The notes: generated by a model from the sequence alone, not told the origin. A stretch of DNA of 64,000 nucleotides from Peptococcaceae bacterium 1198_IL3148 (GCA_036763105.1 JBAIYS010000009.1:1-64000), one strand, 5' to 3'. Positions 41,571 through 51,087 are shown, numbered from the stretch's first letter. Program-made: numbers and translations.

Positions 41571-42977
41571 TTAAACCAACACTTTACCTGGGTTCATAAT
41601 GCCTTTCGGATCCAGGGCATTTTTAATGGCCTTTAATACGTTGCGTTGACCAGCGGTAATGTGTTTATCCATGGCTGGAGCACGCTTTGCACCAATTCCG
41701 TGTTCACCGGATAGGTTACCACCCAATGCATACACTGCTTCATATAACTCTTCCAATACGTTGTCCTTCAGTTCATGCCACTGGTGCTCATCACGGTCCT
41801 CCCGCAGGATGGTGGCGTGAATGTTACCGTCACCGGCGTGGCCGCAGCTAGGAATTTTGCAGTCATATTTAGCAGAAATGCGCTCAATAGCTTCCAGCGC
41901 TTTGGGGATCTCAGAAACCGGCACCACAATGTCCTCCATGCAGTACACTGGGCTCAGCATGCGCAGGGCTTCGGCATAGCATTTGCGCGACTTCCAAATC
42001 CGCTCTTGGGTGGACATGTTGTCAGCCACAAACACTTCCAGCGCACCATTTTTCTGCGCCAATTTACCGATGGTTTCGTAGTCATCTTGCACCTGAGCTT
42101 CGGAGCTACCATCAATTTCACAAATAACATAAGCGCCGGCATCACTGTAAGGTAGCTTTTTATTTAGATAAATTTCAGCGGCTTTAATGGATAAGCTGTC
42201 CATAAACTCTAGGCAGGTAGGAATAATACCAGCTGTCATAATTTTGGGCACTACGTTAATGGCACTTTGCATGTCAGCAAAGGGAATTAACAGGTCAGCC
42301 ACATACTTAGGCAGCGGCATCAGCTTTAACCAAATTTTGGTCACCACACCAAAGGTACCTTCAGTACCCACCATTAAGTGGATAAAATCATAGCCGGTTA
42401 CATCCTTAACGTTTTTACCACCGAAGGTAACAATTTCGCCATTGGGCATGACCACTTCTAAACCGTATACGTGACGGCTGGTAACACCATATTTTACTGC
42501 TTTGTTGCCACCGGCATTGGTGGCGATGTTACCGCCAATGAAGGAGCTGTCGGCCGAACAAGGGTCACCGGCATACAGAAAACCATGGGATTTAGCGGTG
42601 GCTTGTACTTCACCAGTGGTTACACCAGGCTCTACCACCATAAACAGGTTTTGTTCATCCACTTCCAGAATTTTATTCATTTTCTCTAGGGATAACACAA
42701 TACCGCCATGTAGAGGTACTGCACCGGCAGCCAGACCGGTACCGCCACCCCGAGGGGTAACTGGTATTACATATTCGTTAGCTAACTTAACAACGCCAGC
42801 AACTTGCTCAACGTTCTCAGGTTTTACTACCACCTCTGGCATTTTTTCCCATTGTTTGTCAGAGGTCTCGTCCCGAGAGTACATGTCCATTTTTTCTTCA
42901 TCCGTCAGCACATTGGCTGCACCAACTATATTTTGCAGTGCGGCGATAAATTCCGCATTAACTTTATTAAATTTCAC
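41571..42977 (-). CDS. FAD-linked 2-hydroxyacid oxidase/dehydrogenase (GlcD/Dld type)
   Basis: 468 residues of the vanillyl-alcohol-oxidase/GlcD family. FAD-binding loop PRGGGTGLAAGAVPLHGGIV, FIGGNIATNAGGNKAVKYG, then the C-terminal domain with metal-binding His in CGHAGDGNIHATIL and ending GNLSGEHGIGAKRA. Relatives oxidise glycolate, D-lactate or D-2-hydroxyglutarate. In anaerobes, lactate dehydrogenases of this type work with EtfAB, which is encoded just upstream here with 12 bp between genes. GTG start with AGGGGGG. Substrate unknown, and no LctP-type lactate permease is nearby. Confidence 0.92.
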   Translation of the reverse strand: MKFNKVNAEFIAALQNIVGAANVLTDEEKMDMYSRDETSDKQWEKMPEVVVKPENVEQVAGVVKLANEYVIPVTPRGGGTGLAAGAVPLHGGIVLSLEKMNKILEVDEQNLFMVVEPGVTTGEVQATAKSHGFLYAGDPCSADSSFIGGNIATNAGGNKAVKYGVTSRHVYGLEVVMPNGEIVTFGGKNVKDVTGYDFIHLMVGTEGTFGVVTKIWLKLMPLPKYVADLLIPFADMQSAINVVPKIMTAGIIPTCLEFMDSLSIKAAEIYLNKKLPYSDAGAYVICEIDGSSEAQVQDDYETIGKLAQKNGALEVFVADNMSTQERIWKSRKCYAEALRMLSPVYCMEDIVVPVSEIPKALEAIERISAKYDCKIPSCGHAGDGNIHATILREDRDEHQWHELKDNVLEELYEAVYALGGNLSGEHGIGAKRAPAMDKHITAGQRNVLKAIKNALDPKGIMNPGKVLV

Positions 42978-42989
42978 GATTATCCCCCC

Positions 42990-44006
42990 TTAGGCAGTAG
43001 CTTTAACTTTTTTAACAGCTTCAATGATCATAGGTACCACTTCGAAAACATCGCCTACGATACCAAAGTCAGCAACTTTAAAGATTTGTGCTTCTGGGTC
43101 TTTGTTTACTTCTACAACAATATCTGAAGTCTGCATACCAGCTAAGTGTTGAATTTTGCCGGATAAACCAAAGGCAAAATACAATTTTGGTGATACAGTT
43201 TTACCGGATAAACCAATTTGGTGAGGATAAGTGGTCCAACCTAATTCTACCGCATCCCGGGTAGCGCCCACAGCGCCACCTAATAGGTCAGCCAGTTCTT
43301 CCACCATCTTAAAGCCATCGGCATTCTTCATCCCTTTACCGCCGGCTACAATTACGTCAGCTTCTTCAATATTTACTGTTTGAGTGGTATCTTTAATGTA
43401 TTCTAAGAATTTTTCCGGAGTGGCTAATAAGCTGCCAGCATATTCCTTAACAACAATTTCACCGGTGCGAGTGGGATCAATTGCCGCAGGTTTTGCTGAT
43501 TTTGGTCTTACCGTTGCCATTTGAGGACGGTGGTCGGTTGTTTTAATGGTGGCCATAATGTTACCGCCAATGGCCGGACGGGTTTGTAGTAAGATTTTCT
43601 CTTCGGGGTCAATGGTTAACTCGGTGCAATCAGCAGTTAAACCGGTATTAGCCTTAGCAGCAACTAAAGGCATCACAGTGCGACCCGTGGTGGTGGCTGC
43701 TGCGATAATGATCTCTGGTTTTTCCTCTTCAATCAATTGGCAAATAGCATTGCAATATGGTTTTGGTAAAAAGTTAGCAAAAATTGAATCTTTAATAAAG
43801 AACACTTTGTCGGCACCGCGCTTTATTACTTCTTCCAAATTTTCAATTTCATTGCCCAATAAAATGCAGCTCAGTTCGGTCCGTAGCTCATCAGCCAGCG
43901 CACGACCGCGATTTAGCAATTCAAAAGTTACTGAACCAATTTTGCCGTCCCTTTGTTCGCCTAGAACCATTACACCTTTATATTGAGAAATATCGTGGTT
44001 AGCCAT
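42990..44006 (-). CDS. etfA: Electron transfer flavoprotein, alpha subunit
   Basis: 338 residues, FAD-carrying partner of EtfB. The N-terminal domain is typical, and the C-terminal FAD site is complete (VAGGKGMKN, GATRDAVELGWTTYPHQIGLSGKTV, AFGLSGKIQHLAGM). Accepts electrons from the FAD oxidase encoded next (inference). 15 bp after etfB. No 4Fe-4S ferredoxin extension is visible, so this is a plain EtfA. ATG start with AGGGGAG. Confidence 0.95.
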   Translation of the reverse strand: MANHDISQYKGVMVLGEQRDGKIGSVTFELLNRGRALADELRTELSCILLGNEIENLEEVIKRGADKVFFIKDSIFANFLPKPYCNAICQLIEEEKPEIIIAAATTTGRTVMPLVAAKANTGLTADCTELTIDPEEKILLQTRPAIGGNIMATIKTTDHRPQMATVRPKSAKPAAIDPTRTGEIVVKEYAGSLLATPEKFLEYIKDTTQTVNIEEADVIVAGGKGMKNADGFKMVEELADLLGGAVGATRDAVELGWTTYPHQIGLSGKTVSPKLYFAFGLSGKIQHLAGMQTSDIVVEVNKDPEAQIFKVADFGIVGDVFEVVPMIIEAVKKVKATA

Positions 44007-44021
44007 ATTGTTCTCCCCTTT

Positions 44022-44810
44022 CTATAGCGCTTCCTTAGCGGTTAAAAACTGCATCAGTTCATCAACCGGCTTAGAAGTACCGTCAGCATTGTGCATAATA
44101 GTATCACGGGAAAGTTTGGGGCTAAACACCCTAACCACTCTGGTGGGAGAACCGCCCAAACCCAATTCACTGGCATCTACATCCAAATCTTTTTCAGACC
44201 AAACGGAGATTTCCACCTCTTTGGCCTTCAGTTTACCATCCAATGTTGGGAAACCTGGTTCGTTAATATCTTTGTTTACAGTGAGCATTACTGGATAAGT
44301 AACTGCCACCTTCTCAAAACCACCTTCAACGGTACGCTTAACCACAACTTGGTCATCTTGGGCATCAATGGCAGAAACGTATGTTTCTACCGGTATATCT
44401 AAGTAGTTGGCAATCATGGCACCGGTTTGTCCGGTTTCACCGTCGGTGGCTCTCTCTCCACAAATCACCATATCCACTGGACCTAATTTTTTAATGGCGG
44501 CGGAAAGGGCCTTAGCGGTAGCGATGGTATCGGAACCAGCAAAGGCTCTGCTGGATAGAAGTACGCCACCGTCGGCACCCATAGCCACTGCTTCTTTTAA
44601 AGCCTTTAATGCCGATTGAGGGCCCATGCTTACAGCGGTTAGCTTTACATCTTCTCTTGAGTTTTTGATTTGAACCGCTGCCTCCAGCGCATTCTCATCT
44701 AACGGGTTGATAATGGTATCTTTACCACTACGAATCATTACACCGGTCTCTGGATCCATTTTAACGTTGTCGGTACCAGGAACCTGCTTTATAAGTACAA
44801 CAATATGCAA
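44022..44810 (-). CDS. etfB: Electron transfer flavoprotein, beta subunit
   Basis: 262 residues, AMP- or FAD-binding half of Etf. Signatures are HIVVLIKQVPGTDNVKMDP, ALEAAVQIK, VICGERATDGETGQTGAMIA (nucleotide loop). A TTG at 44810 lies 8 bp after AGGAGG and gives the conserved MHIVVLIKQVP start; a GTG three codons earlier abuts the ribosome site. First gene of etfB-etfA-oxidase. Its promoter carries regulon site 3. Confidence 0.95.
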   Translation of the reverse strand: MHIVVLIKQVPGTDNVKMDPETGVMIRSGKDTIINPLDENALEAAVQIKNSREDVKLTAVSMGPQSALKALKEAVAMGADGGVLLSSRAFAGSDTIATAKALSAAIKKLGPVDMVICGERATDGETGQTGAMIANYLDIPVETYVSAIDAQDDQVVVKRTVEGGFEKVAVTYPVMLTVNKDINEPGFPTLDGKLKAKEVEISVWSEKDLDVDASELGLGGSPTRVVRVFSPKLSRDTIMHNADGTSKPVDELMQFLTAKEAL

Positions 44811-44899
44811 AACCCGCACCTCCTAGAAATTTTTGTGTTTAAGTGATTGTTGTCTGATAATAAAGACATCTGATGGTCTGACCACACATATTCGTGATT

Positions 44900-44942
44900 A
44901 CTATATCAAACACTTATTGGTTGATCAATAGTTTAGACTACA
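44900..44942 (-). promoter_or_regulatory. Regulon site and promoter 3: upstream of etfB
   Basis: Minus strand TGTAGT-ctaa-ACTATT (44927-44942), 21 bp, then -10 TATAGT (44900-44905). Start expected near 44893, about 80 bp before etfB. Confidence 0.7.
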
Positions 44943-44992
44943 TTTAATTAAAAAAGTGAAACCTTGTCATAATTAGTCTAGAATGGCCATGG

Positions 44993-45089
44993 GAAGACAG
45001 GGGAAGAAGACAGGGGGACAGGTCCCGGAAGACAGGGGGACAGGTCCCGTGTCTTCTCAATAAGACAGGGAACCTGTCCCCCTGTCTTC
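44993..45089. repeat. GACAGGGGGACAGGTCCC-type hairpin repeat, tandem copy
   Basis: A ~22-bp unit containing GACAGGGGGACAGGTCCC is repeated twice in tandem and then once inverted (ACCTGTCCCCCTGTCTT), so the region folds into a long hairpin. The same unit occurs at 59794-59864, and a shorter form at 61461-61485. Confidence 0.8.
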
Positions 45090-45118
45090 GGCGGCAAGAA
45101 AAAGAATGTAAATCAACG

Positions 45119-45155
45119 GGCCACTACACTACTTCTTCTGCGGTAGTGGCCTTTT
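45119..45155 (+). terminator. Orphan terminator-like hairpin upstream of the cotF-like gene
   Basis: GGCCACTAC pairs with GTAGTGGCC (15-base loop) followed by TTTTG on the plus strand, with no plus-strand gene upstream. It may be an attenuator of the cotF-like gene or end an unknown short transcript. Nothing else was seen between 44943 and 45257 apart from the repeat. Confidence 0.45.
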
Positions 45156-45257
45156 GTGCAAGGGGCTTGATTCATCACGCCCGGTAGGGGCATATATGTG
45201 CCTGTATAAAGTCCAGTCAACGGTACCATAATATGATACAGGAGGTGGATATTTCAA

Positions 45258-45746
45258 ATGACGTCATTAAATTTAACCCAAAAGGAAAATATGTTGTTAC
45301 AAGATCAACAAAAACATGAACAACTATGCGTGCAAAAGTATCAGGACTATGCCCAACAGGCCCAAGATCCTCAGTTGCAACAGTTATTTAATTCACTGTC
45401 CCAAAAGGAACAACAGCACTTAGATACTATTAATCAATTACTTAACGGTCAGATACCCAATCTACAGCAAAACCAACAACAAGGGCAGCAACCGGGCCAA
45501 CAACAAAATGCGCAAACATCTCAGCAATTTGCTCTGAGTGGCGGTACTGTTAACCCACACGATATTACTTTATGTAACGACATGTTGATTACCGAGAAAT
45601 ATATCTCTAATTCCTATGATAACGCCATATTTGAAAACACCAACAGCCAAGTGCGGCAAATATTAAACCACATCCAAAAGGAAGAACAACAACATGGCGA
45701 GGCTATCTATAATTATATACAAAGCAAAGGCATGTACAATCCATAG
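45258..45746 (+). CDS. Spore coat protein, CotF family
   Basis: 162 residues. Two ferritin-like helical halves (MLLQDQQKHEQLCVQKYQDYA; LCNDMLITEKYISNSYDNAI) are joined by a Gln-rich linker (about 70-100, QNQQQGQQPGQQQNAQ). The second half is the coat-F domain. Found in outer spore layers of Bacillus and Clostridia. AGGAGG precedes the ATG. It converges with the MutS-like gene over a shared terminator. Confidence 0.9.
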   Translation: MTSLNLTQKENMLLQDQQKHEQLCVQKYQDYAQQAQDPQLQQLFNSLSQKEQQHLDTINQLLNGQIPNLQQNQQQGQQPGQQQNAQTSQQFALSGGTVNPHDITLCNDMLITEKYISNSYDNAIFENTNSQVRQILNHIQKEEQQHGEAIYNYIQSKGMYNP

Positions 45747-45767
45747 TGGCTGTTTGAAAGCAAAAAT

Positions 45768-45797
45768 AAGCCAAGGAAAATAATTATTCCTTGGCTT
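45768..45797. terminator. Bidirectional terminator, cotF-like / MutS-like
   Basis: AAGCCAAGGAA and TTCCTTGGCTT around an 8-base loop, with T-rich tail on the plus strand, between convergent genes. Confidence 0.8.
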
Positions 45798-45799
45798 TT

Positions 45800-47608
45800 C
45801 TATTTATCTGCATCGCTAACATCAATGCCAATCATTTTCATCAGCGCTATGGCATTGGTGGTTCGGGAAACTCCTGTTTTTAGTCGATAATCAAAGGTTA
45901 TTTCATTGCCAACGATCTGATCGGTAAAATGGTAATTGCTGATTTGCCGCGGCAATTCATCTGCCAGCAAACTTAATTCCAGGTCATGGGTGGTGACCAT
46001 GCCAATGGCTGCTTGCTGAGCCAGCTTTTTAATGATGATGCGGGCTCCGGTAATTCGATCTCGGGAGTTAGTGCCTTTAAATATTTCATCAAGTAAAAAG
46101 ATAATTGATTCACCCCGATGGGCAGCATCTATGATTAACTTAATACGTTTTATTTCTGCATAAAAATAGGAAGTGTTTTGTTCCATATCGTCTTGAATGC
46201 GCATGCTGGTATAGATATTCATGTTGGAACAGCTTAATGCCGAGGCACAAACCGGCGCTCCAGCATAGGCCAACACCAAGTTAATGCCCACTGTACGCAG
46301 CAGTGTGCTTTTACCGGACATATTGGAACCGGTAATAATATGGATGGTGCCTGGTTGCGCCAGCGAAACATCATTATAAACCCGCGCCCCTTGGTTAATC
46401 AGCGGGTGCCCCAGTTCGGTGGCCTTAAAGTAAGGCGTATCACCGGTCACCTCTGGAAATACCCACTGGGGATTGTCGTGGGCCAAAATGGCTAAGCTGG
46501 ACAGCGCCTCAAACTGACCAATGACTTCAAACCATCTTTCTAAATGTCTGCCATATTGGGCCTTCCACTGATCCAATGCCCTAATGGTATAAAGATCGAA
46601 GAATATCAGCGCATTAATAAAATGATATACCACCGAATAGCGCAGGTTAATCAAAGTGGCAATCTTGGCCAGCGCCTGGGCTTGCTGGGAAGCTGTTTGC
46701 TGCCTTTTAATCAGTTGCCGTTGTAGTTTCACCAGCAATGGCGCTTGAAACTGCTGGCCTTCGATATGGTTTAACAGCTTTAACAGTCGGTCCAATTCGG
46801 CGGCGGTGTCCTCGGTGCTACCAAAGGCCCTGCCAGTTACCCCCATGCTCAATGTGGCCACCACCACCTGCATAATTAAGGTTACCAGGGGTAAATTACT
46901 GGACACTTTCCCCATCACCACTAGAATAAACAAGATCACGGTGGTCACCGGCAATAGCCACAGTAGGTAGACATAGTTTCTATTTTCAAACAGCGGTCTT
47001 TCCCGAGTCCAAGCCAACAGTTTATCTAAATTATCCGGTTGATTACTGCCACCGATGCCATTGGCTTGTAACTGTTGCCGCCAGTCTAAATGGCTGGCCA
47101 GTTCTTTAATGGCCTGTTGGCGAGCAGTGGTGGCATCAGGCGCAACGGGCCGACCTAATAATTGGGCCAACGCCCGCTCACCGGTAACCAAATTGGTGGT
47201 GTTTAAGTACTGGAATAGCGACCCCTGACCAAAAATGTTTAAATCCCCACTGTAAGGGTGTTCTGCCGCCATAAATTGTTCTCCCCGGTGGGGAAAACTG
47301 GTCCACTGGCCAGACAGTCTTTTCAAGGCTTGGTCATTAATGGCAACGTAGTTTTCTAAATGGCTAATCTGCCCCCTCACTTTGCGATGCCGATTAACCA
47401 CCACCATAAATATAAGCACCAATAGAGCGACGTATAGGTAAAGGTTAGCCACCTCCTTAAAATAGCTGTAAACCAATAAACCAATCACCGTCACTGCCAG
47501 TGCACTGCGATAGAAAACCAGTTGGCTATCTTTTTTCTTTGCATCAGCCAATTCTGTTTGGTAACCGGATTTTTTTTGTTGGTAGATTTCTTCTGCATTA
47601 GTTTTCAT
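45800..47608 (-). CDS. Membrane-attached MutS-family ATPase
   Basis: 602 residues. It lacks the MutS mismatch-binding domain. The N-terminus has two membrane helices (about 30-70), and another pair lies near 212-260. The C-terminal third is the MutS ATPase: Walker A GSNMSGKSTLLRTVG, Walker B IIFLLDEIFKGTNSRDR, then TTHDLEL. Such membrane MutS relatives are frequent in Firmicutes and Bacteroidetes, and no mismatch-repair role is established. ATG start. Confidence 0.88.
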   Translation of the reverse strand: MKTNAEEIYQQKKSGYQTELADAKKKDSQLVFYRSALAVTVIGLLVYSYFKEVANLYLYVALLVLIFMVVVNRHRKVRGQISHLENYVAINDQALKRLSGQWTSFPHRGEQFMAAEHPYSGDLNIFGQGSLFQYLNTTNLVTGERALAQLLGRPVAPDATTARQQAIKELASHLDWRQQLQANGIGGSNQPDNLDKLLAWTRERPLFENRNYVYLLWLLPVTTVILFILVVMGKVSSNLPLVTLIMQVVVATLSMGVTGRAFGSTEDTAAELDRLLKLLNHIEGQQFQAPLLVKLQRQLIKRQQTASQQAQALAKIATLINLRYSVVYHFINALIFFDLYTIRALDQWKAQYGRHLERWFEVIGQFEALSSLAILAHDNPQWVFPEVTGDTPYFKATELGHPLINQGARVYNDVSLAQPGTIHIITGSNMSGKSTLLRTVGINLVLAYAGAPVCASALSCSNMNIYTSMRIQDDMEQNTSYFYAEIKRIKLIIDAAHRGESIIFLLDEIFKGTNSRDRITGARIIIKKLAQQAAIGMVTTHDLELSLLADELPRQISNYHFTDQIVGNEITFDYRLKTGVSRTTNAIALMKMIGIDVSDADK

Positions 47609-47677
47609 AATGACTATTTTACCATAAATAAAAAATTAACCTCAAATTTTTTATTGAGATTCTTAATAAAATGCCAA

Positions 47678-47708
47678 AAGCAACCATGAAAAACATCCAT
47701 GGTTGCTT
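47678..47708 (-). terminator. Terminator after the DASS transporter
   Basis: AAGCAACCATG and CATGGTTGCTT around a 9-base loop; on the minus strand the stem ends in TTTTGG. Confidence 0.75.
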
Positions 47709-47723
47709 TAATAATAAATGGCA

Positions 47724-49136
47724 CTATAGTAAACCAATTATTTTCCAATAGGGAACCAAAATAGCTAACAGGAATACCAAGTTCAATACCATTTTAATGC
47801 TAAATATTTTGATAAAATCCTTTAGGTGAATCAAACCAAAGGAGAAAAATATTAACACCAACGCGTACTCATAAGGCATGATGATTTGGTCAGCACCTTG
47901 GAAAATGGTATAGAAAAATACTTTGGGATCGATGCCTAACTTTAGGGCCACTTCAGTCAATGGAGCAGTAAAGGCCGCAAAGATAGCCAAAGGCGTTAAC
48001 AAGAAGTTACTTAATACGCATAGCAACCAGATTAAACCTATGGTTACGTAAATTCCATTGGAGGACAGTAATGGCATCATTGCTTCTGCTAATAATTGAC
48101 CCAATCCAAGCACGTTGGCAGCAGCACCAATGCTCATACATGCGGTAACAAAGAATAGCAACGAATAATTAATTCGCTTGATATCGTTTTCGGTACCAAT
48201 ATTAATCCCAGGGAGAAACAGGGCGATTCCAGCAAAAGCAAAACCCCAACCAATATCGATGCCGTGCAGACCCCCGGTGACTAAGAATAACACTAACATT
48301 GAAGTAACAAAAATAGCTTTTTTCTCGCTAGTGCTTAACCTTCCTAATTTGTTATACTCCTCAGTAACATAATCTTTGCAGTTAATGGGCTTGCTAGGTT
48401 TAAATACTTTTGATACTACAAACACCATAAAGAAGCACCAAAAAATACCAGGAATATTATGGGTGAAAAATTGTATCCAAGTAATTTGTTCGGAATATAC
48501 CGTCGATGCAGCGCCTGTAATGATGGCGAAGTTTGGGTTATAAAAAAAGAATAACGGCAGCAAAGCGGCAAAGGCGCCAGTAAGCATAATGCCTGCAGAT
48601 TCTTTTGATTTACCTAAATTTAAGGCCATACAAATACCATAGGTAAAGGCTGCCATCGGAATTACTGCCTGGGCCGGTATCAGTATGTTTAAGATAATGC
48701 CCGCAAACATTACGCCATATAAAATTCCTTTATAGGTGCCACCGGTTTTAATGATACACCAGTAAGCTATCCTTCTTAATATGCCGGTGCTTTCTAAACA
48801 GTTAGCCAATAAAATTCCACCCAAAAACATCCAAGGAATGGTGGTTGACCAAGGACCAAAGACAGCAGTGACTGGCGCAACTTCGGTCACCACATAAAAT
48901 ACTGGCAGAAACAAAGCCGGGATTAACTGGGGTAACAACTCAAAGGCAAAGAGCAATATGGCACATAGTGTTCCAGCAAAAAATATTCTCATTTGTGATG
49001 TGAAGACTTCTGTTACTGGAATCAACATCACTAGTAATGGTAAACCAATGGTGAGTAACCATAAAAACATTTGCTTTCTATTGGCATTATTTGATTGGGC
49101 AATGGCGGGGGATTTAGTGGCAATTGATGTTGACAT
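47724..49136 (-). CDS. DASS/SLC13-family anion:sodium symporter
   Basis: 470 residues with about 12 membrane helices, of the divalent anion symporter family (SLC13/CitT-like). FGPWSTTIPWMFLGGILLANCLE, PAQAVIPMAAFTYGI and FLLTPLAIFAAFTAPLTEVALKLG carry the family's re-entrant-loop regions. Relatives take up dicarboxylates, tricarboxylates or sulfate. It has its own promoter with regulon site 4 and stands between the two ASST-like loci, so it may import their substrate. ATG at 49136 with AGGAGG 8 bp upstream. Confidence 0.88.
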   Translation of the reverse strand: MSTSIATKSPAIAQSNNANRKQMFLWLLTIGLPLLVMLIPVTEVFTSQMRIFFAGTLCAILLFAFELLPQLIPALFLPVFYVVTEVAPVTAVFGPWSTTIPWMFLGGILLANCLESTGILRRIAYWCIIKTGGTYKGILYGVMFAGIILNILIPAQAVIPMAAFTYGICMALNLGKSKESAGIMLTGAFAALLPLFFFYNPNFAIITGAASTVYSEQITWIQFFTHNIPGIFWCFFMVFVVSKVFKPSKPINCKDYVTEEYNKLGRLSTSEKKAIFVTSMLVLFLVTGGLHGIDIGWGFAFAGIALFLPGINIGTENDIKRINYSLLFFVTACMSIGAAANVLGLGQLLAEAMMPLLSSNGIYVTIGLIWLLCVLSNFLLTPLAIFAAFTAPLTEVALKLGIDPKVFFYTIFQGADQIIMPYEYALVLIFFSFGLIHLKDFIKIFSIKMVLNLVFLLAILVPYWKIIGLL

Positions 49137-49249
49137 AAGCAAGCCCTCCTAACAAAAAACATTTGTATTGTTATTGTTTGCCTTTTCACAACATATTTTA
49201 AAAAAATATTCACCGCCGGCTTGTGAATTGTTTTTTATTTTATTAACAA

Positions 49250-49293
49250 ATTATACTTTAGTATAGTAACACTATTTTGTAGCATAGGCTATG
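49250..49293 (-). promoter_or_regulatory. Regulon site and promoter 4: upstream of the DASS transporter
   Basis: Minus strand CATAGC-ctat-GCTACA (49278-49293), one mismatch to the palindrome, 22 bp, then a perfect -10 TATAAT (49250-49255). The site is centred near -41.5. Confidence 0.75.
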
Positions 49294-49393
49294 TTTTCTT
49301 TTAGACTATTGGTTGTAACTAATGGAATAATAGTAAAATAGTTGCACGATTTACAAATAACTAATTAATATATTTACTTTCACTAGTATTGTT

Positions 49394-49422
49394 ATCGGAG
49401 GTAGCCACTGGCCACCCCCGAT
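49394..49422 (-). terminator. Hairpin after ASST2
   Basis: Minus strand ATCGGGGGTGGCC...GGCTACCTCCGAT: imperfect 12-bp stem 15 bp past the stop codon; weak U-tract. Confidence 0.5.
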
Positions 49423-49436
49423 ATTGCTGATATTAA

Positions 49437-50915
49437 CTAAATGCGGATTACACCATCATCATCGTCGTCATCGTCATTATTTTCTTCCTCTACCGTTGTA
49501 ACACAGAAACCATCCACTTTACCGTAACCCAAGGTACCTTCTACCTCAATTACATCGTCACAACCCATGGGAGCAGCCCCGGGCATTCTAAAGTTATTTA
49601 CGTCCACTGGTTCAATGGCAACTTCTTCTTGCTTGCCTAATTGAGGCACCCAATCATATGGCAATCGGTACGCACGGTACACCATGTTGAGTTTGAAGTT
49701 TTTACCCCAATATGGAGAGATATATTCCCACACAATTTCATGGTCTGCAGTTACTTCAATCAGCCTACCACCGGAGCCTTCGGTAATAAAGGTATTGCCA
49801 TTGGGCAATCTTTGGGCACTGCTGATAAATGGGCTGTAGAAATAATGGGAATGATATGGCTCCAAAAATCCTGCTTTGGTTGGGGTATACTTCCAAACAA
49901 CCTTTAAAGTGATGGGATCAATTTCTAAAACTCTGGAATGGTCCCGACGATATGCTTTGGTACCATATGGGGTAGTCTGACTTGGTAAGCCATAGCCTGC
50001 CCAACCACCGTTGTCAAAGACTAAGATGTTTCCTTCACCAGGTAAACCCTTGGGTATCATGTGGGCATGGTGTTGACCAATGATAATACCCATTTTCTTT
50101 AGTTCAGGACTCTTGGTATAATCTGGGCCAATTTGCCACACAATTTTACCGTTTTCTTTGCTAATAATGGCAATAATGTTAGTCTCTCTGGCATCCCAAA
50201 TGATGTTGTCTGGATGGAATCTTTCATCCCCTTGGTCATACCATTTGTTGGGGCCCAGGGTTGACATGGAGTTAATGTGCATCCAATCGCCCATACCACC
50301 GCCACAATCATGCATATTGGGGTCTCTGAACAGTACGTTTTTTTCTGCTTCGGAAAAGCCCAACTCGTCAAAATGCTCGTTACAGTTCCATTCCCAAACA
50401 ATATTGCCTTCCCAATCCACTTCAATTATAGTGTCATCCAACAGGTTTTTATCAGAAATCTTTTTATTATCTACGTTTCTATGACAAAGGATTAAAGTGT
50501 TACCACCGTCAGTTTTGGGGTCCATACCTGGTACATAATAACCCACTGGATTACCTTCCCGTTGATAATCATGGTGTTGTCTAGCCATCCAACGCCCTTC
50601 CATACCCGGGTCTTCAATAAATTCATGTTGATCAAACTTCCAAACAATATTACCATCCCAGTCAACTTGTACCAAGTCAACGTTATCTTGGTAACCAAAT
50701 CTGGAATCTCTGGCTCCACTGTGACCCATTACAAAGCCGCCGGGCAACATTTTGTTAGGGAATCCGTGCAGACCCTTCCATAGCTTTACTTCTTTACCAT
50801 TCATGTTAATTAACAGCGCGCCCAATTCGTTAGCTTGAAAAATGGTGTAACCGTTAAAAGCTTTTTTGGGATTGTAAATTGTCGTACCGGTGGGGTGAAT
50901 TGTTGGTAAACCCAT
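49437..50915 (-). CDS. Cytosolic arylsulfotransferase-like beta-propeller protein 2 (ASST2)
   Basis: 492 residues, clear paralogue of ASST1: TIHPTGTTIYNPKKAFNGYT, ARQHHDYQREGNPVGYY, DWMHINSM, WDARETN and IGQHHAHMIPKG are shared. Same six-bladed DxxGxIVW pattern, no signal peptide. The C-terminal tail is different: GCDDVIEVEGTLGYGK then an Asp-rich end (NNDDDDDDDG). It is transcribed alone, from a promoter with the most symmetric regulon site. Whether the two act on different substrates or form a complex is not known. ATG with GGAGGAG. Confidence 0.87.
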   Translation of the reverse strand: MGLPTIHPTGTTIYNPKKAFNGYTIFQANELGALLINMNGKEVKLWKGLHGFPNKMLPGGFVMGHSGARDSRFGYQDNVDLVQVDWDGNIVWKFDQHEFIEDPGMEGRWMARQHHDYQREGNPVGYYVPGMDPKTDGGNTLILCHRNVDNKKISDKNLLDDTIIEVDWEGNIVWEWNCNEHFDELGFSEAEKNVLFRDPNMHDCGGGMGDWMHINSMSTLGPNKWYDQGDERFHPDNIIWDARETNIIAIISKENGKIVWQIGPDYTKSPELKKMGIIIGQHHAHMIPKGLPGEGNILVFDNGGWAGYGLPSQTTPYGTKAYRRDHSRVLEIDPITLKVVWKYTPTKAGFLEPYHSHYFYSPFISSAQRLPNGNTFITEGSGGRLIEVTADHEIVWEYISPYWGKNFKLNMVYRAYRLPYDWVPQLGKQEEVAIEPVDVNNFRMPGAAPMGCDDVIEVEGTLGYGKVDGFCVTTVEEENNDDDDDDDGVIRI

Positions 50916-51010
50916 AAAACAATCTCCTCCTTGTTAAAGTTTATTTTTTCACATTGTACTCTTAAAAAATAATTCACCGTTAATTGTGAATTATTTTATT
51001 TGATGATGAA

Positions 51011-51053
51011 ATTATACTATACATAGCGCCATTACTTTGTAGCATAGGCTACA
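51011..51053 (-). promoter_or_regulatory. Regulon site and promoter 5: upstream of ASST2
   Basis: TTGTAGC-atag-GCTACAA (core 51038-51053): perfect 7-bp arms. On the minus strand a perfect -10 TATAAT (51011-51016) follows 21 bp downstream of the core. Confidence 0.8.
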
Positions 51054-51087
51054 AGTAGCAAAAATTTATCATTATTGACGGTGACAC

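Noticed and set aside
44993-45089. CRISPR-like array
   Set aside because: Direct repeats are adjacent with no unique spacers, and an inverted copy follows, so it is a hairpin repeat. No cas genes are seen.
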